Assembly: GCA_003612285.1 (NCBI GenBank)
Contig: RAYE01000045.1
Location: forward strand, 1-49,864
Reading direction: 5' to 3'
From: a bacterium D16-51
GTDB lineage: Bacteria; Bacillota; Clostridia; Lachnospirales; Lachnospiraceae
DNA: 49,864 nt
Positions 8,665 to 17,111 of the stretch are shown piece after piece (within the stretch, counting starts at the first letter, position 1; each line of letters opens with the position of its first letter). The notes below the pieces were generated by a model. The model ran no database searches. It was not told the DNA's origin and saw only the letters and a program-made list of their open reading frames with translations. The translations under genes and the position numbers were made by a program.

Positions 8665-9990
8665 ATGTTTAGCAATAAGGATTTAAGGAGACTGATTGTC
8701 CCTCTGTTTCTGGAACAGCTTCTGGTCATACTGGTGGGATTAGCAGATACTTTTGTCATCAGCTTTGCCGGGGAGGCAGCAGTGTCCGGGGTGTCGCTGG
8801 TCAATTCCTTTAATACCATTTTTATCTTTCTGTTTACGGCGCTGGCTTCGGGCGGCGCTGTGATTGTCAGCCAGTATATTGGCGGAAGGAAGGAGGAGCA
8901 GGCAGGGGAAGCTGCCAGCCAGCTTTTGATGGTTTCCATCCTGTTTTCGGTTGGGATTATGGCTGTGATTCTTCTGTTTGGGTATCCTCTGATGGGGCTG
9001 TTATTCGGAAAAGTGGAAAGGGATGTGATGGACGCCTGCATGGTTTACCTGCGGATTTCTGCCTGTTCCTATCCGGCGCTTGCTGTTTATAATGCAGGGG
9101 CGGCGCTTTTTCGCAGCATTGGAAAAACAAGTACGACCATGTATATTGCCATCGTTTCTAATGTAATCAATGTCGCCGGTAATATCATTGGCGTGTTTGC
9201 CTTACATGCAGGAGTGGCGGGAGTGGCAGTTCCCTCCCTGATTGCAAGAATATTTTCGGCAGTAGTGGTGGCAGTCCTCTGCTTTCGGAAGAGAAACGGT
9301 GTTTATTATAAAAAGCAGTGGATTTGTCAATTTAATGCTGGACTTCTGAAACGGATATTGGGGATTGCGGTGCCAAATGGCGTGGAACAGGGGATTTTTC
9401 AGTTTGTTAAGGTGGCTTTAAGCAGCGTGGTGGCGCTGTTTGGAACATCGCAGATTGCCGCCAATGGAATTGCTCAGAGCATCTGGTCGCTGGCAGCGCT
9501 GGTCTGTGTGACGATGGGGCCGGTGTTTATTACGGTCATTGGCCAGTGCATGGGAAGCCGAGATATAGAGCAGGCAGAGTATTATTTTCGGAAACTTTTG
9601 AAGATAACGCTTCTGATTTCTGTCGTATGGAATGCGCTGGTATTTGCCCTGACGCCTCTGGTCATGCAGTTTTATGATGTGTTGGACGAGACGAAAAAAC
9701 TGACGGTCATGTTGGTTTTGATTCATAATGTTTTTAATTGCATTGCCTTTCCTTTTGCGGACCCGCTGGGGAAGGGAATGCGTGCCGCCGGGGATGTGCG
9801 GTTTACTATGGTCATATCCCTTGTAACAACGATTGGCGTAAGGCTCATCTTTTCCCTTCTGTTTGCCGTTGTGATGGATATGGGAGTCATCGGCATTGCA
9901 TGGGCAATGTGTTTAGATTGGTGCAGCCGTGCCGTAATTTTTTATATCCGGTTCCGGAGAGGGAAATGGAAGCAGTTTCGGCTGATCTGA
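8665..9990 (+). CDS. MATE-family efflux transporter
   Basis: About 441 residues with roughly twelve membrane helices in two internally similar halves. The N-terminus (RRLIVPLFLEQLLVILVGLAD) and the loop following TFVISFAGEAAVSGVSLV are typical of Na+- or H+-coupled MATE exporters of cationic drugs. The start is the ATG at 8665 or the GTG 3 bases earlier, since AGGGG fits both. It follows the cupin gene by 35 bases and may be cotranscribed. The substrate is unknown. Confidence 0.92.
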   Translation: MFSNKDLRRLIVPLFLEQLLVILVGLADTFVISFAGEAAVSGVSLVNSFNTIFIFLFTALASGGAVIVSQYIGGRKEEQAGEAASQLLMVSILFSVGIMAVILLFGYPLMGLLFGKVERDVMDACMVYLRISACSYPALAVYNAGAALFRSIGKTSTTMYIAIVSNVINVAGNIIGVFALHAGVAGVAVPSLIARIFSAVVVAVLCFRKRNGVYYKKQWICQFNAGLLKRILGIAVPNGVEQGIFQFVKVALSSVVALFGTSQIAANGIAQSIWSLAALVCVTMGPVFITVIGQCMGSRDIEQAEYYFRKLLKITLLISVVWNALVFALTPLVMQFYDVLDETKKLTVMLVLIHNVFNCIAFPFADPLGKGMRAAGDVRFTMVISLVTTIGVRLIFSLLFAVVMDMGVIGIAWAMCLDWCSRAVIFYIRFRRGKWKQFRLI

Positions 9991-10132
9991 GAGCTTGAAT
10001 AGTCTCGCTGGAGGCGAGCCATTGCAAGTTTGGCAGAGCCAAACTGGGGGTGCGAGAAAAGAGTTTGTAAAGCAGGTGGAACAGGACATCGGACAGGGCA
10101 GGGTTCTTGATGTCAGAAAATGGAGGATAAAA

Positions 10133-10666
10133 ATGAAAATTTTAGTGGTAGAAAGCAGCCCGCATAAAAAGGGTTCGTCAAATTTGCTGGCAGAACATTT
10201 TATCAGGGGAGCGGAGGAAGCCGGCCATGAGGTTACGGTATTTGACGCCGGTCATGCGAAGCTTCATCCATGTCTTGGCTGTGAGGCGTGTGGAATGGCG
10301 GGATCCTGCTGTCAGAAAGATGATATGGCAGAGCTGAAGGGACAGATATTGGACGCAGACATGGCAGTGTTTGTGACGCCGCTGTATTATTTTGGCATGT
10401 CAGCGCAGCTGAAAATGGTCATTGACCGTTTTTATAGTTTCAATGGGGAACTGATGGGAAAGGGCTTAAAGACAGCGTTGATTGTGGCGGCATGGGACAA
10501 TAAGGAATGGACGATGCGGGAAATCAAGGCGCATTATGAAACATTGTGTGAGTATCTGCACTTTCGGGACCAGGGACAGATTCTGGGGACGGGCTGCGGA
10601 AATGTGTCGATGACGGCATCGACAGAATTTCCGGGGAAAGCCTATGAATTTGGGAAATCGTTGTAA
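10133..10666 (+). CDS. flavodoxin-fold NAD(P)H-dependent oxidoreductase
   Basis: A 177-residue NADPH-dependent FMN reductase family protein. The phosphate loop is ESSPHKKGSSNLLA (about residues 7-20). The cysteine cluster HPCLGCEACGMAGSCCQKDDM (about 44-64) is the pattern of iron-sulfur flavoproteins and related FMN reductases. VTPLYYFGMSAQLK is the flavin-site loop. The ATG at 10133 has GGAGG 6 bases upstream, and the open frame reaching back to 9995 is not part of the gene. Confidence 0.88.
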   Translation: MKILVVESSPHKKGSSNLLAEHFIRGAEEAGHEVTVFDAGHAKLHPCLGCEACGMAGSCCQKDDMAELKGQILDADMAVFVTPLYYFGMSAQLKMVIDRFYSFNGELMGKGLKTALIVAAWDNKEWTMREIKAHYETLCEYLHFRDQGQILGTGCGNVSMTASTEFPGKAYEFGKSL

Positions 10667-10729
10667 GGCATCAGTTTGAATAAAGATTTTAAAACAGTAA
10701 AAGGTGCTGCCTGAGAATCATTGCGATTT

Positions 10730-10808
10730 CAATAAACAAACAGCATTTGTATGAAAAAATGCAGAAGGAGCATTTTTCATAAGCTGGCATTGTTTGTTAT
10801 TGTATTGA
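10730..10808. repeat. nested inverted repeat
   Basis: An inner stem (ATGAAAAAATGC with GCATTTTTCAT, 10751-10780) is enclosed by an outer pair, CAATAAACAAACA with TGTTTGTTATTG. It fills the gap between the flavin reductase and aldo/keto reductase genes. No T-run follows, so it is not a classical terminator. It resembles other GCATTTTT stem-loops at 17038 and 23410. Confidence 0.55.
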
Positions 10809-10835
10809 AGCTGCAAAGCGCGGCAGGGAGGTAAT

Positions 10836-11876
10836 ATGCAGTATACAAAATTAGGTAATTCAGACTTAGAAGTATCACGCATCTGCATGGGATGCATGGG
10901 ATTTGGGGAAGCAGCGAATGGGCAGCATTCCTGGACACTGGATGAAGAGCATTCCAGAGAAATCATCAAGCTGGGACTGGAACTTGGCGTCAATTTTTTT
11001 GATACGGCAGTCGCCTATCAGAGCGGAACCAGCGAGCAGTATCTTGGCCGGGCATTGAGGGATTTTGCAGGACGGGAGCAGGTGGTAGCTGCGACAAAGT
11101 TTCTGCCAAGGACTAAAGAGGAAATCGCAAAGGGAATTTCCGGGCAGCAGCACATTGCGCAGATGTTAGACAAGAGCCTGTCGAATCTGGGGATGGACTA
11201 TGTGGACTTATATATTTACCACATGTGGGATTATGAGACGCCGCTGTATGAGATTATGGAAGGCCTGAACCAGGCGGTACAGGCGGGAAAGACAAGATAT
11301 ATCGGCATTTCCAACTGCTATGCTTATCAGCTTGCGAAAGCAAATGCTCTGGCAGAGCGGGAGGGTTTTGCAAAATTTATATCCGTGCAGGGGCATTATA
11401 ACCTGTTGTTTCGGGAAGAGGAACGCGAGATGGCGAAACTGTGTGAGGAGGATAATATTGCTATGACCCCTTATAGCGCCCTGGCAGCCGGACGGCTTGC
11501 GAGGAGGCCGGGAGAGATTTCAAAGAGACTGGTGGAAGACAGTTATGCGAAACTGAAATATGATGCTGCGGCAGAGCAGGATGCTGTTATTATTCAGCGT
11601 GTGGAAGAACTGGCGGAGAAGCGGGGCGTATCGATGACCGAGATTTCTCTGGCATGGCTGCTTACAAAGGTAACTTCGCCGGTAGTGGGCGTGACGAAGG
11701 CAGAGCATATGGAAGGAGCGGCAAAGGCAGTGGAGTTAGCATTGACAGCGGAAGAAATCTGCTATCTGGAGGAGCCGTATGTGCCGCATAAGCTGGTAGG
11801 AGTGATGGCGCAGAATACGAAAGCGGCGGCAAAAGAAGAACATGTCTGGTCTGTCGGAAATCAGAAAATGAATTAG
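10836..11876 (+). CDS. aldo/keto reductase
   Basis: A 346-residue TIM-barrel oxidoreductase. The catalytic tetrad is visible: Asp in NFFDTAVAY (about 51) and Tyr five residues on, Lys in AATKF (about 87) and His in LYIYHMWD (about 128). The NADPH site is near the C-terminus (VVGVTKAEHMEGA). The start has GGGAGGTAAT just upstream. It belongs to the redox gene set with cupin, FMN reductase and LysR genes. The natural substrate is not evident. Confidence 0.92.
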   Translation: MQYTKLGNSDLEVSRICMGCMGFGEAANGQHSWTLDEEHSREIIKLGLELGVNFFDTAVAYQSGTSEQYLGRALRDFAGREQVVAATKFLPRTKEEIAKGISGQQHIAQMLDKSLSNLGMDYVDLYIYHMWDYETPLYEIMEGLNQAVQAGKTRYIGISNCYAYQLAKANALAEREGFAKFISVQGHYNLLFREEEREMAKLCEEDNIAMTPYSALAAGRLARRPGEISKRLVEDSYAKLKYDAAAEQDAVIIQRVEELAEKRGVSMTEISLAWLLTKVTSPVVGVTKAEHMEGAAKAVELALTAEEICYLEEPYVPHKLVGVMAQNTKAAAKEEHVWSVGNQKMN

Positions 11877-11878
11877 AA

Positions 11879-12349
11879 AAAAATAAGCCGTTTTTTAGAT
11901 TTGACGGTTTTCAGGAGCGGGAAAGTCATGATACGGACCTGAATCTGCTGATTCGATACTTAAAAAATTTTGGCAGAAATGTGAAAGCGACAGGACTTTA
12001 TTTTCTGTTTGGCATCCTGCTCTCTGCTCTGTTTCAGCGGTATGTCCCGCAGGATATGATGGTAATGTTTTTTGGCGGCAATCAGGCATGGGGGATTCTC
12101 ATGGCAGCTACAGTGGGCGTGCCGCTTTATGCATGCGGGGGCGGAACGATCCCTCTTTTGCAGCAGTGACTGTGGGAGGGGATGAGCATGGGTTCTGCGG
12201 CCGCATTTATGATAACCGGTCCGGCTGCTAAAATTACGAATCTGGGGGCGGTTAAGATTGTGCTGGGAATCAGGCATTTTATGCTGTATATTTTATTTAT
12301 CATGCTTTATGCTTTTCTGTGTGGAGTTTTCGTAAATTTGATGTTTTAA
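11879..12349 (+). pseudogene. truncated permease (YraQ/UPF0718-like) with an internal stop
   Basis: The frame after the aldo/keto reductase stop reads QERESHDTDLNLLIRYLKNF, then ATVGVPLYACGGGTIPLLQQ, a TGA at 12167-12169, and EGMSMGSAAAFMITGPAAK to a TAA at 12347. The family is the two-domain permease with the conserved CGGGTIPLL and GAAAAF-MITGPA motifs. The N-terminal half and any start codon are missing, and the TGA falls where a Trp codon would fit. It is therefore dead unless read through. The left junction coincides with the end of the reductase gene. Confidence 0.75.
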
Positions 12350-12351
12350 CC

Positions 12352-12600
12352 AAAAGTTTGCTTTTCATAATGTAACTTATCAGAACTGATTTTCGTTCTG
12401 ATAAAAGGCACATGCTTTTGTGCCGCAAATTGATTATAGGAAACTGGTTTTGTTTCCTATAATATAACTTATCAGAACTGTTTTTTGTTCTGATAAAAGG
12501 CACATGTTTTTGTGCCGCAAATCTGATTATGAAAAGCCGTTTTTGCTTTTCATAATATAACTTTTCAGAACTGTCTTTTGTTTTGATAAGTGGCACATAA
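12352..12600. repeat. tandem array of a 92-bp unit containing three hairpins
   Basis: About two and a half units. Each holds hairpin A (TATCAGAAC/GTTCTGATA), hairpin B (GGCACA/TGTGCC) and hairpin C (TTATAGGAAAC/GTTTCCTATAA or TATGAAAAGC/GCTTTTCATA). A hairpins begin near 12379, 12471 and 12564, a period of 92-93 bp. Stems vary between copies with compensating changes, while loops stay close to TGNTTTT. The array separates a dead permease from lysR and could act in the lysR leader. Confidence 0.8.
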
Positions 12601-12627
12601 TATATATCAAGAGAAATGGGGATGATT

Positions 12628-13497
12628 ATGGAACTGCGGGTTTTGAAGTATTTTTTAACGGTGGCAAGGGAGGAAAATATTACAAAGGCGGCGAATCTGT
12701 TACATATTACCCAGCCTACGCTTTCCCGGCAGCTGATGCAGTTAGAGGAGGAACTTGGCATCAAACTTTTTCACAGGGGCAGGCATAATATCCTGTTGAC
12801 AGAGGAGGGGATGCTGCTCAGGCGCCGGGCGCAGGAAATTGTGGATTTGACGGAAAAGACGGAAAAAGAACTGGTACATGGTACGGAGACGGTTTCCGGG
12901 GAAATATCCATTGGCTGTGGGGAGACACAGAATATGAAACCGTTGTGTGAAATGATTGCCGCTTTTCAGGAAAAATACCCAGAGGTGGTGTTCCATATTT
13001 ACACCGCCATTGCAGATGATGTGACAGAGAAGTTGGAAAGCGGCATACTGGATATGGGGCTGCTGTTAGAGCCAGTAGAAATCAGCAGGTATTATTTTGC
13101 CAGGATGCCATTGGAAGAAAAGTGGCAGGCCCTTATGAGGAATGACTGCCCTCTGGCAAAGAAAGACAGGATATCTCCGGAGGATTTGGCAGAACTGCCC
13201 CTTATTGTTGCCAAGCGGCAGTCAGTACGCAATTTACTGGAAAACTGGTTTGGCGATGTGGCAGAAAAGGTGAGGATTGCCTCTACTTGCAATCTTTCCC
13301 ATATCAATCAGTCAATTATGGTGGAAAGCGGTATAGGAGTAGCGTTAGTAATGGATTTTTCATGCAATAACGAGGCTTTGTGTTTGAGGCCGCTAGAGCC
13401 GGAGATTGTCAGCGGCTGTGTGCTGGTTTGGAAAAAGAACCAGGCATTTTCACTGGCTATGACGAAGTTTATTGATTATGTAAAGCAGGTGAAATAG
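12628..13497 (+). CDS. LysR-family transcriptional regulator
   Basis: A 289-residue LTTR. The N-terminal winged helix (MELRVLKYFLTVAREENIT, then AANLLHITQPTLSRQLMQLE) is canonical. The effector-binding domain (about 90-289) is periplasmic-binding-protein-like. The ATG at 12628 is chosen because the family begins at MELR, with GGGGATG upstream as a weak ribosome site. LysR genes of this subtype often control nearby flavodoxin, aldo/keto reductase and CMD genes, which fits the context. No operator was identified. Confidence 0.92.
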   Translation: MELRVLKYFLTVAREENITKAANLLHITQPTLSRQLMQLEEELGIKLFHRGRHNILLTEEGMLLRRRAQEIVDLTEKTEKELVHGTETVSGEISIGCGETQNMKPLCEMIAAFQEKYPEVVFHIYTAIADDVTEKLESGILDMGLLLEPVEISRYYFARMPLEEKWQALMRNDCPLAKKDRISPEDLAELPLIVAKRQSVRNLLENWFGDVAEKVRIASTCNLSHINQSIMVESGIGVALVMDFSCNNEALCLRPLEPEIVSGCVLVWKKNQAFSLAMTKFIDYVKQVK

Positions 13498-13551
13498 TTT
13501 CTGCGAAGCTGTTAAAAGTATCAGAGTATCTGTAAAATTATCTAGGTCATG

Positions 13552-13578
13552 CCCCGCTGCCCTGCAGCGGGGTATTTG
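13552..13578 (+). terminator. terminator after lysR
   Basis: A 9-bp GC stem CCCCGCTGC-CCT-GCAGCGGGG followed by TATTTGACTTTTGC, 55 bases after the lysR stop. The same GGGGTATTTGAC tail occurs near position 160 on the other strand. Confidence 0.7.
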
Positions 13579-13902
13579 ACTTTTGCTATTTGATTACTAT
13601 GGTTATTATTTACGGGGAACATATAGCTATGAACTAAATAATCTGACAGTAATTGGCATACCCACTTTTTATAGAAATTATAAATATTATTTTTGTTCCA
13701 CATGCGGTTTTTTTATCATTTTTTATCGGAATGCACCGCAGAAAAGACAGCTTCTACTGGTATCAGAAGGCAATATAAAGCAATGGAGAAAATTTAGATT
13801 AGAATGAATACGTTTTAGGCATTTCTTGTTATTTATTATAAGTATTTTACTATTAGGTAAAAATATTTTACGATATAAGCGGAAGAAGGGAGAGTGAGAA
13901 CC
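13579..13902. other. AT-rich intergenic region
   Basis: No gene could be supported here. A 74-codon open frame on the plus strand has no ribosome site and an unnatural composition (many Tyr and Phe), as expected from AT-rich DNA. The MerR-like gene promoter probably lies near 13830-13880, but no convincing -35/-10 pair was found. Confidence 0.5.
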
Positions 13903-14256
13903 ATGACGATAGAGGAGGCAGGCAAGTGCTACAATATCCCGCTTGACGTTCTGAAAGAATATGAAAGCTGGGGATTATGCGATACTGTAAAAAAAGTAAT
14001 GGGAGCATGGGAGTATGACGACCAGGATATTGAACGGTTAAGCATGATTATGACGCTGCATGATGTTGGATTTGAAAAGGATGAGGTGGAGGAGTATATG
14101 CATCTGTTATTGAGGGGGCAGTCAACGGAAACGCAGAGACTTTTGATGCTGAACCAAAAAAGAAGCGAAACGCTGGATGAAGTTCATTTTAAGGAAGCCC
14201 AGATCAGCCGGCTGGATTATCTGAGACATAAAATCAGGAATGGAGGAAAGCAATGA
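13903..14256 (+). CDS. MerR-like transcriptional regulator
   Basis: A 117-residue protein. The N-terminus (MTIEEAGKCYNIPLDVLKEYESWGL) fits a MerR-type winged helix in which recognition helix and wing are followed by YDDQDIERLSMI. A C-terminal helix with MLNQKRSETLDEVH could form the dimer coiled coil. No cysteine effector site is visible. The ATG at 13903 follows AAGGGAG. Its stop overlaps the ATG of the secreted cyclophilin-like gene (ATGA), so the two are translationally coupled. Confidence 0.75.
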   Translation: MTIEEAGKCYNIPLDVLKEYESWGLCDTVKKVMGAWEYDDQDIERLSMIMTLHDVGFEKDEVEEYMHLLLRGQSTETQRLLMLNQKRSETLDEVHFKEAQISRLDYLRHKIRNGGKQ

Positions 14257-14810
14257 ATAAAAAAATGATGACAGGAAAACGGTTTTGCCGAAAAATCGCC
14301 GTAGTGATGATGGCAGTGTTATTAGCAATGACCGCCCTGCCTGCTCTTTCCGAGGTGGCAGCCGGAGCGGCAGGGAAAACGAAAAATACGGTGCAGCTGT
14401 GGATTGACGGACTGGGAATATTACAGAGAAATGAGGAGGAAGAAACAATGGCAGATAAGATTCATATCACAGCAGGAGATACGACGTTTACGGCAGGCCT
14501 TGCCGATAATTCCTCGGCAGAGGCGCTAGGGGAATTGTTGTCAAAGGGAGCGCTTACCATCCATATGAGCGATTATGCCGGTATGGAGAAGGTTGGCCCG
14601 ATTGGAACGAGCCTGCCACGGAATGACGAGCATATCGTAACAGAGGCGGGAGACATCATCCTCTATCAGGGAAATTCCCTGGTAATCTATTATGACACGA
14701 ACACATGGAACTTTACCAGAATCGGGAAAATAGAGGGCGTGACGAAAGAGCAGCTTCTGGCGGCGTTGGGAACCGGGGATGTGACGGTTACTATTACGCT
14801 TGCATCCTGA
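14253..14810 (+). CDS. secreted cyclophilin-like fold protein
   Basis: 185 residues. A signal peptide (about 1-38, KK-rich start, hydrophobic core, ALPAL) is followed by a beta-rich domain (about 68-183) of the Cyclophil_like2 type (PF18050), with MSDYAGMEKVG and GDIILYQGNSLVIYYDTNTW. In Clostridia this fold often accompanies flavodoxins. Its biochemical activity is not established. It overlaps the MerR-like gene and precedes the SUMF1-flavodoxin gene. Confidence 0.8.
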   Translation: MNKKMMTGKRFCRKIAVVMMAVLLAMTALPALSEVAAGAAGKTKNTVQLWIDGLGILQRNEEEETMADKIHITAGDTTFTAGLADNSSAEALGELLSKGALTIHMSDYAGMEKVGPIGTSLPRNDEHIVTEAGDIILYQGNSLVIYYDTNTWNFTRIGKIEGVTKEQLLAALGTGDVTVTITLAS

Positions 14811-14859
14811 TTGGGGTATTGCGTTTTATGCGCATTAGAAATTGAAATGAGGTGACAGA

Positions 14860-16266
14860 TTGAAAACGAGAAAAATAATTGCACTTTTTATGGCAGTGTT
14901 CATGGTTGCTGGAAATATTCCGGCAGACAATGGGAAAGTGGCAAAGGCGGCCACGAAACAAGCATCCGATGGTATGGTTCTGATTCCGGGAGGAACTTTT
15001 ACGATGGGAAGTCCGAAAAAAGAGAGACTGAGGGGAGCAGACGAGGTTTCCCATAAGGTAACGGTAAGCAGTTTTTATGCCAGCCCTTATGAGGTGACGC
15101 AGAAGGATTATAAGGAAGTGATGGGAAAAAATCCAAGCACCTATAAAGGGAATAATAAACCGGTTAATAATGTGACCTGGTATGATGCCATCCGTTATTG
15201 CAATAAGCTAAGTAAAAAGAACGGATATGAACCGGTTTATAAAATAAAGGGAAAAACGGTTACATGGAACCGGCGCGCCAATGGCTGCCGTCTGCTGACC
15301 GAGGCGGAATGGGAATATGCAGCACGGGCAGGGAAAAAATCCATTTTCTATATGGGAAAGCAGCTTACGGATAAACAGGCAAATTATTATGGGAATTATC
15401 CCTATCTGATTGAAGAAAATTATTGGGAGACAAAAGACCCGTCTGTAGTGCCGGGGGAATACCGCGGCACTACAGTAAAAGTGGACTTTTTCAAGGCAAA
15501 TGCTTATGGCATGTACAATATGCATGGCAATGTTTCCGAGTGGTGTTTTGACTATTATGGTTCTTATGGAAAAGGGAATAGGAATAATCCATCAGGTCCG
15601 GCAAAGGGGACTCTGCGGGTAAACCGGGGCGGTGGATTTAATGACTATGCGAAACACTGCCGGCTTGCCTACCGTTCGGCAGCAGACCCGGACAGTTCTG
15701 ACCGAAATCTTGGTTTCCGCATTGCAAGAAACAAGACGAAGATTCGTAAAACGGTAACAACAAAAAAGGCATTTACGGTAAAAGCAAAAAAGAATCCCAA
15801 GGTTTTGATCGCCTATTTTTCGGATACCGGAAATACAAGAAAAGCGGCAAAATTATTACAAAAAAAGACCGGAGCCGATATGGTGGAAATCAAAATGAAG
15901 AAACCATATTCTAATGAGTACAAGGAGTCCCAGATTGATTTATATAAAGAAGCGAAACCTGCATTGAGCACTAAAGTGGCCAATATGGCACAGTATGATG
16001 TAATCCTGCTGGGCTATCCTAACTGGTGGGCAACGATGCCGAGGCCGGTAGTATCTTTTGTGGGAAGTTATAATCTGGAAGGAAAAATCATTCTGCCTTT
16101 TGTCAGCCATGGCAGCGGAATTTTCGGGGAGAGTATTTCAGATTTGTCAAAATTGGTTCCGGGGGCATATGTAGGAAATGGTTTTGAATTTGAATATGAA
16201 GGCGGCAGCAAATTATCATCGAATTTATCAAAATGGCTGAAGAAAAATAAAATACGGACAAAGTAA
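14860..16266 (+). CDS. secreted SUMF1 (FGE-like) and flavodoxin fusion protein
   Basis: 468 residues from a TTG start with GAGGTGA 4 bases upstream. The order is signal peptide (1-30), SUMF1/formylglycine-generating-enzyme-like domain (about 36-290: MVLIPGGTFTMGS, LLTEAEWEYAARAG, MHGNVSEWCFDYYG, LGFRIAR), a Lys/Thr linker, and flavodoxin domain (about 314-465) with phosphate loop FSDTGNT and flavin loop YPNWWATMPRP. The region around HCRLAYRS keeps one cysteine, and the first catalytic cysteine of true FGEs is absent. It may therefore be a binding or scaffold fold rather than a sulfatase activator. It is probably extracellular. Confidence 0.85.
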   Translation: MKTRKIIALFMAVFMVAGNIPADNGKVAKAATKQASDGMVLIPGGTFTMGSPKKERLRGADEVSHKVTVSSFYASPYEVTQKDYKEVMGKNPSTYKGNNKPVNNVTWYDAIRYCNKLSKKNGYEPVYKIKGKTVTWNRRANGCRLLTEAEWEYAARAGKKSIFYMGKQLTDKQANYYGNYPYLIEENYWETKDPSVVPGEYRGTTVKVDFFKANAYGMYNMHGNVSEWCFDYYGSYGKGNRNNPSGPAKGTLRVNRGGGFNDYAKHCRLAYRSAADPDSSDRNLGFRIARNKTKIRKTVTTKKAFTVKAKKNPKVLIAYFSDTGNTRKAAKLLQKKTGADMVEIKMKKPYSNEYKESQIDLYKEAKPALSTKVANMAQYDVILLGYPNWWATMPRPVVSFVGSYNLEGKIILPFVSHGSGIFGESISDLSKLVPGAYVGNGFEFEYEGGSKLSSNLSKWLKKNKIRTK

Positions 16267-16277
16267 AGGAGGATTAT

Positions 16278-16976
16278 ATGATGGATTTATGGAAAACAGA
16301 CCCGGAATTTATGGAGAGATACGAGCACTTTGCAGAGACAGAAGTGGTAAATGAGGAAGGGCAGACCCTGCCGGAAGATACCAGATATATGGCAATTTTG
16401 GCCACCCTAATCGGATGCCAGGGCGTGGATATGTACAGAACCATCCTGCCAAAGGCTTTAGAAGCAATTACTCCGGTAATGGTCAAAGAAATCGTGTACC
16501 AGTCGGTGGATTATCTGGGGATTGGCAGGGTGCTGCCTTTCCTGGCAGTGACTAATGAGATTCTCACAGAGCGGGGAATTAAACTGCCATTAGAGGGGCA
16601 GGCAACTACCACATTTGAGGACCGTCTGGAAAAGGGTATCCAGGCACAGGTGGATATTTTCGGAGACGGGATGAGAGAGGCATGGAAGGCGGGGCATATT
16701 AACCGCTGGCTGGCGGCAAACTGTTTTGGCGATTATTATACCAGGAAAGGGCTGACACTGGCACAGAGGGAAATGATTACATTTTGTTTTCTGGCTGCCC
16801 AGGGTGGCTGTGAACCGCAGCTGACTGCCCATGCAAAAGGGAATATGAATCTGGGCAATAACAAGGCTTTCCTGATTCGGGTGGTTTCCCAGTGCCTGCC
16901 ATATATCGGATATCCCAGAAGCCTGAATGCAGCAGCTTGTATCAATAAGGCAGCAGAGGAAATGGAAAGTGTGTAA
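16278..16976 (+). CDS. carboxymuconolactone-decarboxylase (CMD) family protein
   Basis: A 232-residue protein with two CMD/AhpD-like repeats (about 30-100 and 130-225). The second carries TLAQREMITFCFLAAQGGC and EPQLTAHAKGNMNLGN, typical of the family. AAAGGAGG precedes the ATG by 6 bases, and it follows the fusion gene by 11 bases, so it is in the same transcript. Related proteins are often encoded with cupin and flavodoxin genes. Decarboxylase activity should not be assumed. Confidence 0.88.
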   Translation: MMDLWKTDPEFMERYEHFAETEVVNEEGQTLPEDTRYMAILATLIGCQGVDMYRTILPKALEAITPVMVKEIVYQSVDYLGIGRVLPFLAVTNEILTERGIKLPLEGQATTTFEDRLEKGIQAQVDIFGDGMREAWKAGHINRWLAANCFGDYYTRKGLTLAQREMITFCFLAAQGGCEPQLTAHAKGNMNLGNNKAFLIRVVSQCLPYIGYPRSLNAAACINKAAEEMESV

Positions 16977-16994
16977 GAAATGAAGATTTTCTAA

Positions 16995-17062
16995 GGCACG
17001 AAAAGACCGTGCCAAAGAAAAACTAAATCATTTCCAGGAAAAATGCAAAAGCAGCATTTTTC
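16995..17062. repeat. two stem-loops of the dispersed hairpin family
   Basis: GGCACG-AAAAGAC-CGTGCC (16995-17013) and GAAAAATGC-AAAAGCA-GCATTTTTC (17038-17062). Both loops are the reverse complement of the TGNTTTT loops of the 12.4-kb array, and the first is a variant of its hairpin B. They lie between the CMD and DUF4405 genes without a T-tract. Confidence 0.55.
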
Positions 17063-17111
17063 GTTGATTGTTTATGCCAGCAGAGCTGGCATGTTTGTAA
17101 GGATGAAGAAT

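Noticed and set aside
9995-10132. N-terminal extension of the flavin reductase
   Set aside because: It encodes two small hairpins (CTCGC/GCGAG, GTTTGGC/GCCAAAC), and the true start has a perfect ribosome site.
12352-12600. Possible CRISPR array
   Set aside because: The whole 92-bp unit repeats, there are no unique spacers, and the parts are hairpins of varying stem sequence.
12300-12764. 154-codon minus-strand open frame through the hairpin array and the start of lysR
   Set aside because: It is antisense to lysR and its repeated peptide segments only mirror the hairpins. No ribosome site.
13583-13807. 74-codon open frame after lysR
   Set aside because: AT-rich, Tyr/Phe-rich composition, no ribosome site, directly after a terminator.
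14860-16266. Sulfatase-activating formylglycine-generating enzyme
   Set aside because: No sulfatase gene nearby and the first catalytic cysteine is missing, so only the fold is claimed.
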